DNA from: Nisaea sp.
Lineage (GTDB): Bacteria; Pseudomonadota; Alphaproteobacteria; Thalassobaculales; Thalassobaculaceae
DNA: 47,576 nucleotides
Assembly: GCF_017640745.1 (NCBI RefSeq)
Contig: NZ_JAEPQA010000010.1
Location: forward strand, 1 to 47,576
Reading direction: 5' to 3'
Shown here piece after piece: positions 43,888 to 47,576 of this stretch. The position numbers and the translations under genes were made by a program. The notes under the pieces were generated by a model. It saw only the letters and a list, made by a program, of their open reading frames with translations. It was not told the DNA's origin and ran no database searches. Position 1 is the first letter of the stretch. Every line of letters begins with the position of its first letter.

Positions 43888-44928
43888 ATGAGCAAGCGGT
43901 GGAAGAACCGTCCCGAGGGATCGACCTGGGGCGATTTCGGTGAGGATGACGAGCGCGGCCGGATCAACCTGCTGACGCCGGAGAAGGTCCGTCAGGGCAT
44001 CGCCGAGGTCCAGACCGGCGAGACCTTCTGCCTCTCCCTGCCGCTCGACTACCCGGGCAAGCGCCTGCTCAACCCGCGGCGCTTCCCGCCCCGCCATTTC
44101 GCCACCTCGCGCGGCGGCCTCGCGAACTTCAACTTCCCGCTCGGCATGAACGACCCGCGCCTGGTCGACGTCGTGTCCGACGATTCCGTGCTGCTCTGCC
44201 TGCAATACTCGACCCAGTGGGACAGCCTCTGCCATATCGGCGCGCGCTTCGATGCCGATGGCGACGGCGAGGCCGAGATTGTCTATTACAACGGCTGGCG
44301 CGGCGGCGAGGACATCGTCGGGCCGACCTCGGAACAGCCCGGTAGCGAGCATACCCGCTACGAGGGCACCGACGCGAAGCGGCTCGGCATCGAGAACATG
44401 GCCGAGACCTGCGTTCAGGGCCGCGGCGTGCTGATCGACATAGAGAAGCATTTCGGCCGCGAGCGCACCTACGTCAATTACGACCAGCTCATGCGCATCA
44501 TGGAGGCCGACAAGGTCACCGTGGAGAAAGGCGACATGGTGCTGCTGCACACCGCCTTCTCCAAGGTCATCATGGATCTCGAGAAAGAACCGGACGAGCA
44601 CACGCTGCACCATGCCTGCTGCGTTCTCGACAGCCGGGACGAGCGGCTGCTGAACTGGATCACGGACAGCGGCCTCGCAGCGCTGATCGCCGACAATTAC
44701 GGGGTCGAGGATCCGCATGCAGAGATCCCCGAAGATGCGACGCTGATGATGCCGCTGCACCATCATTGCATCTTCAAGCTCGGCGTGCCGCTCGGCGAGC
44801 TCTGGTACCTGCACGATCTCGCGCTCTGGCTGCGCAAGGCGGGCCGTTCGCGCTTCCTGCTCACCGCGCCGCCGCTCCGCCTGCCCGGCGTCGTCGGCTC
44901 GCCCGCCACGCCGGTCGCAACGGTCTGA
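43888..44928 (+). CDS. Cyclase family protein (kynurenine-formamidase-like metal hydrolase)
   Basis: A 346-residue member of the cyclase family (PF04199), metal-dependent hydrolases that include bacterial kynurenine formamidase and isatin hydrolase. The metal-site segment normally reading HxGTHxDxPxH is replaced by TQWDSLCHIGARFDADGDG (about residues 110-128). This keeps the Asp and His but lacks the GTH form, as in the longer branch of the family. KGDMVLLHTAF and the late ATLMMPLHHHCIFKLGVPLGELWYLHDLA are further family marks. The ATG at 43888 follows GGCGAGGA. The context, an SDR before and a transporter after, suggests a small-molecule catabolic set. Confidence 0.87.
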   Translation: MSKRWKNRPEGSTWGDFGEDDERGRINLLTPEKVRQGIAEVQTGETFCLSLPLDYPGKRLLNPRRFPPRHFATSRGGLANFNFPLGMNDPRLVDVVSDDSVLLCLQYSTQWDSLCHIGARFDADGDGEAEIVYYNGWRGGEDIVGPTSEQPGSEHTRYEGTDAKRLGIENMAETCVQGRGVLIDIEKHFGRERTYVNYDQLMRIMEADKVTVEKGDMVLLHTAFSKVIMDLEKEPDEHTLHHACCVLDSRDERLLNWITDSGLAALIADNYGVEDPHAEIPEDATLMMPLHHHCIFKLGVPLGELWYLHDLALWLRKAGRSRFLLTAPPLRLPGVVGSPATPVATV

Positions 44929-45038
44929 CGCGGCGCCATTCCGCTGGACATAGGGCGGCGATCGCGATGAAGTGGTCGCCGCCGGAAATTGCGGACCGAT
45001 AACGGACGCCCGGCTTCGGGAGAGGACGTGGCGGGACG

Positions 45039-45935
45039 ATGACGAACGACCGTTTCGGGGCGCGGGAAGACGCCGAAGGCACGCGCGCCGGAATCGGCAT
45101 CATGTTCGTGGTCACCTTCGCCTTCTCGGTGATGGATACCATCACCAAGATGGCGGCGCAGATCTACCCGGCACCGCAGATTCTCTGGATCCGCTATATG
45201 GTGTTCGCGACCGTGACCGTGGCGAACGGCCTCCACAAGCGCGGACGCTATCTCTTCGTCACACGTGCGCCGGTGCTACAGATTTCCCGCGGTCTGCTGC
45301 TCGCCGGCGAGATCCTCGTCTTCATCGTCGCCCTGCGCCATCTGCCGCTGGCCGACGTGCAGGCGATCGCCGCTGCCGGACCGCTGATCACCACGGCGCT
45401 CTCGGTCCCGCTTCTGCGCGAACAGGTCGGCATCCGGCGCTGGAGCGCCATCGGCGTCGGTGCGATCGGGGTCATGATCATCATCCGGCCAGGCTTCGCC
45501 GCCTTCGATCCGATGCATCTGGTTCCGCTCTTCGGCATTGCGCTCTATGCGGTTTATCAGGTGCTGACACGCCGGGCCGCGCGCTATGACGATGCCTCGA
45601 CCACGATCCTCTATACCGGCGTCACCGGTCTGTTCGCGATGACCTGCGTCGGCCCCTTCTTCTGGGTCACGCCCGACTGGTTCGGGCTGCTAATGATGGC
45701 CGGGATCGGTGTCCTCGGACTGACCGGCCACGGCCTTCTGATCAAGGCGCTTTCGCTCGCGCCGGCGAGCGTGCTGCAGCCGCTGAATTACCTGATGCTG
45801 CCCTGGGCGGTGCTCTGGGGCTACCTGATCTACGACCATCTGCCGGACCTCGCGACGGTCATCGGCGCGACCATCGTGGTCGCCAGCGGCATCTATACGT
45901 TCCACCGCGAGCGGGTGGTCCGTCAGGTCGGCTGA
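45039..45935 (+). CDS. EamA family (DMT superfamily) transporter
   Basis: A drug/metabolite-transporter superfamily carrier of 298 residues with ten predicted membrane helices in two EamA halves. AFSVMDTITKMAAQIYPAPQILWIRYMVF lies in the first half. The second half begins near GIALYAVYQVLTRRAARYDDASTTILYTGV and ends YLIYDHLPDLATVIGATIVVASGIYTFHRER. The substrate is unknown. Members commonly export amino acids or metabolites. It follows the cyclase-family gene by 110 bp on the same strand. Confidence 0.9.
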   Translation: MTNDRFGAREDAEGTRAGIGIMFVVTFAFSVMDTITKMAAQIYPAPQILWIRYMVFATVTVANGLHKRGRYLFVTRAPVLQISRGLLLAGEILVFIVALRHLPLADVQAIAAAGPLITTALSVPLLREQVGIRRWSAIGVGAIGVMIIIRPGFAAFDPMHLVPLFGIALYAVYQVLTRRAARYDDASTTILYTGVTGLFAMTCVGPFFWVTPDWFGLLMMAGIGVLGLTGHGLLIKALSLAPASVLQPLNYLMLPWAVLWGYLIYDHLPDLATVIGATIVVASGIYTFHRERVVRQVG

Positions 45936-45951
45936 GCGTCCCGCGGGCCAC

Positions 45952-45986
45952 AAAAAACGCCGGCCCCTTCTGAAGGGACCGGCGTT
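45952..45986 (-). terminator. Rho-independent terminator for cspA (bidirectional)
   Basis: A near-perfect inverted repeat AACGCCGG-CCCCTTC / GAAGGG-ACCGGCGTT (45956-45970 / 45972-45986) with one G.T-type mismatch. On the minus strand it is followed directly by T6 (45952-45957), a classic terminator for the cspA gene. On the plus strand it follows the transporter gene, with a weak T-run, so it may serve both. Confidence 0.8.
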
Positions 45987-46056
45987 CTTCACACCGTCAC
46001 GGACGCCCCTCTCCGGAGAGAAGGAAGCCGTCCGCTAATTCGGTAGATACGGCTGT

Positions 46057-46266
46057 TTACTGCGCCTGCAGATTGACAGCGGAGGACTTGCCGCGCTGGC
46101 GGTCTTCCTCGATCTCGTAGCTGATCTTGTCGCCTTCGTTCAGGCCGTGCAGGCCCGAGCGCTCGACGGCGGTGATGTGCACGAACACGTCCTTCCCGCC
46201 ATCATCCGGCTGGATGAAGCCATAACCTTTGGTGGTGTTGAACCATTTCACTGTACCAGTCGCCAT
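46057..46266 (-). CDS. cspA: Cold-shock domain protein (CspA family)
   Basis: A 69-residue single-stranded nucleic-acid-binding protein. The full cold-shock domain is present: [33 protein letters not shown] includes the RNP1 (KGYGFI) and RNP2 (VFVHI) motifs. The protein ends with AVNLQAQ. The ATG at 46266 is chosen because it gives proper spacing to AAGGAA; an ATG two codons upstream is too close to that site. A DEAD-box helicase relic sits directly upstream, a pairing commonly intact in relatives (cold-shock functions). A terminator lies about 70 bp downstream. Confidence 0.95.
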   Translation of the reverse strand: MATGTVKWFNTTKGYGFIQPDDGGKDVFVHITAVERSGLHGLNEGDKISYEIEEDRQRGKSSAVNLQAQ

Positions 46267-46323
46267 GATCATATTCCTTCGTCTGATCGTTGTGGTCGGG
46301 GTGGAGATCTCTGCGTGCCGCGC

Positions 46324-46683
46324 TCAGGCGGAAGCAGGGAGTTTTACGGCACCGATGTTTCCGAGCATGCGGGCAAGACCCGCAGAGGCCGCATCGGGGC
46401 CGGGTTTGCGTTCGCCCTGGATGTCGGGACGGGGCGCATTCTTTTCAACCGTACGCCGGCTTGATCCGGAGCGTCGGGAACTGGGACCGGAAGACCTGTT
46501 GGCAAAGGTCTTTCCCGAGCCGGTCTGCATGGCGCCAACGGCATCACGCGCTCTCGGCATCGCGGAGATCACTACGCTATGGTCTTGGGTGGGATGGCCT
46601 TCGGCCGACGGGGCCGGAAGGTGGGACTTGGCGGGGCCAAGGTCGTTAAGCTGTCTCAAATAGGCTCTTTCAACGATCACCAT
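46324..46683 (-). pseudogene. Internally deleted DEAD-box RNA helicase relic (RhlE-like)
   Basis: An open frame of 119 codons holds only the two ends of a helicase. The start region NDLGPAKSHLPAPSAEGHPTQDHSVVISAMPRARDAVGAMQTGSGKTFA aligns by eye with the Q-motif and Walker A region of RhlE-type proteins (NDLGLAKPLL...AEGH...IQ...VIPA...GRD..GAMQTGSGKT). Right after motif I it jumps to a basic tail, SSRRSGSSRRTVEKNAPRPDIQGERKPGPD, typical of the far C-terminus. Motifs Ia, DEAD, SAT and HRIGR are all absent, so about 350 residues are missing. The Q-motif is also eroded. It cannot be an active helicase. Confidence 0.72.
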
Positions 46684-46924
46684 CTAATCGCGCCGAACTG
46701 GCTGCGGAGGATGACCCTTTTATCTTCTGGAAGCTAGCGTAGATCAGCTGCCGTATTGTTAATCTGCCCGATTGGGCTTTCTGGCAACGATCGATACGAC
46801 GACTTGCGAGAACTTGGCACTGTTGATGACATAATCACCATCTACGCGCAGTGCACGGACGACAGATGGTCATGTTCTGATAATGAAATCAAGACAATTC
46901 TTTCGGGACCGGACAGACAACGGG

Positions 46925-47576
46925 TCAGGCTGCCGCCTCTTCCTGCAGAGCCGGAGCGAAGATAACCGTGACATCGGTTCCTTCCCCTTTGCTGCTGTCG
47001 ATATGCATCCTGGCGCCATGCCGCTCTACAATGGATAGCACCACAGCAAGGCCCAGACCGGCCCCCTTTTTCTGGCGCACATGCGGATCGGTTCCGCGAC
47101 CGAACGGCTGCAGGCTTTCGGCAATCTCCTCTTCCGTCATCCCGTAGCCGTGATCGATCACCTTGAGAACCGCTCCGTGCTCTAGATCGCGCGAAATCCG
47201 TATTTCCACCGAGCTGTCCTCCGGACTGTATTTCTCGGCATTGTCCAACAGGTTGATCATAAGCTGCTTGATCTGACGGCGATCGCCCTTTACCGGCGGA
47301 GCATCGTCCGCGACCGAGAGCACGTGCCGGCATCGATTCCCATATGCCATGGAAATCATTTCGGACACATCGGCGGCAATCGTCCCGAGGTCGACGAGTT
47401 CCGTCAGCCGGTCCCGGCTCTGCGCATCCTCGGATGCGACCTGCATGATGTCCTCGACCAGCGCCAGGAGATGCTCGCCGCTCTCATTTATCAGCGCCGA
47501 GTATTCGCGGTATCGCTGACTGCCGTGAGGACCGAACAACTCGTCTTTCATCGCGCCGGAGAAACCGATGATCGCA
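46925..47576 (-). CDS. Sensor histidine kinase, C-terminal part (cut by window edge)
   Basis: The last 217 residues of a histidine kinase. The visible part begins AIIGFSGAMKDELFGPHGSQRYREYSALINESGEHLLALVEDIMQVA, the second half of a HisKA dimerisation domain. The phosphorylated His itself lies outside the window. The HATPase_c domain follows with the N box INLLDNAEKYSPED, G1 DHGYGMTEEEI, the F box PFGRGTDP and G2 KGAGLGLAVVLSIVERHG. KDELFGP is the form usual in alphaproteobacterial PAS-type kinases. The frame runs past the edge, so the internal ATG at 47551 is not a true start. The partner regulator and input domain are not visible. Confidence 0.92.
   Translation of the reverse strand, partial: AIIGFSGAMKDELFGPHGSQRYREYSALINESGEHLLALVEDIMQVASEDAQSRDRLTELVDLGTIAADVSEMISMAYGNRCRHVLSVADDAPPVKGDRRQIKQLMINLLDNAEKYSPEDSSVEIRISRDLEHGAVLKVIDHGYGMTEEEIAESLQPFGRGTDPHVRQKKGAGLGLAVVLSIVERHGARMHIDSSKGEGTDVTVIFAPALQEEAAA

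Noticed and set aside
46756-46965. A 69-codon plus-strand frame between the helicase relic and the kinase gene
   Set aside because: No ribosome site and no motif, and it runs into the antisense strand of the kinase gene. The 235-bp gap holds nothing that I can support.

Overview
The window is one high-GC bacterial chromosome segment, densely coding on both strands. Gene content points to an alphaproteobacterium, probably a marine Rhodospirillales-type organism. The indicators are two PAS_5-family proteins, a short flagellin, a class II DAHP synthase, a second-type glutamyl-tRNA synthetase, a glutathione reductase of the GGTCVLRGC type, and the CbpA/CbpM pair. The assignment rests on reading alone, without any database comparison.

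Layout. (1) 1-9.0 kb is mostly housekeeping: rpsD start, a TerC protein, trmJ-cimA, a PAS_5 protein, cysS, and an overlapping nadE-gltX pair. (2) 9.1-13.6 kb holds two small unknown or DUF genes and an oligopeptide-type ABC operon (permease, permease, binding protein). A textbook sigma-54 promoter lies just before it, and no ATPase gene is in view. (3) 13.6-21.6 kb holds an unknown acidic-tailed protein, a nicotinate phosphoribosyltransferase-like gene coupled to a glutamine amidotransferase, DAHP synthase, a secreted diheme cytochrome c, glutathione reductase and a succinate-semialdehyde dehydrogenase-type enzyme. (4) 21.7-25.0 kb is a catabolic operon: diaminopropionate ammonia-lyase-like enzyme, M24 hydrolase and Asp/Glu racemase-family enzyme. 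Its enzyme classes mirror those of the ectoine-utilisation genes eutB/eutD/eutA. (5) 25.0-28.0 kb is a two-gene cassette (methyltransferase, then TPR plus Fe(II)/2OG dioxygenase). It is bracketed by a 26-bp exact direct repeat that is the 3' end of glmS, and it looks like a site-specific insertion. (6) 28.0-32.2 kb is glmU-glmS, a phosphoglycolate phosphatase-like gene and tRNA-Val(CAC). (7) 32.2-35.6 kb is a scrambled accessory patch: an hlyD gene that lost its 5' end and carries an in-frame double-palindrome insertion, a very AT-rich secreted orphan, a REP-associated tyrosine transposase (RAYT), and four copies of its end motif. (8) 35.7-45.9 kb is mainly oxidoreductases and catabolism: a 2-hydroxyacid dehydrogenase, two SDRs, a tandem pair of phytanoyl-CoA dioxygenase-family proteins, a cyclase-family hydrolase and an EamA transporter. 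Among them sit cbpA/cbpM, a second PAS_5 protein, flagellin and a Pmp3-type membrane peptide. (9) 46.0-47.6 kb holds cspA, an internally deleted DEAD-box helicase relic, and the C-terminal part of a sensor histidine kinase that runs off the window.

The most interesting items are the glmS-bracketed cassette, which makes a clear prediction about the ancestral junction; the double palindrome lodged in frame inside hlyD; the RAYT patch; the sigma-54-driven transporter; and the ectoine-like operon of unknown substrate. No CRISPR array, rRNA, prophage or recognisable defence system was seen.
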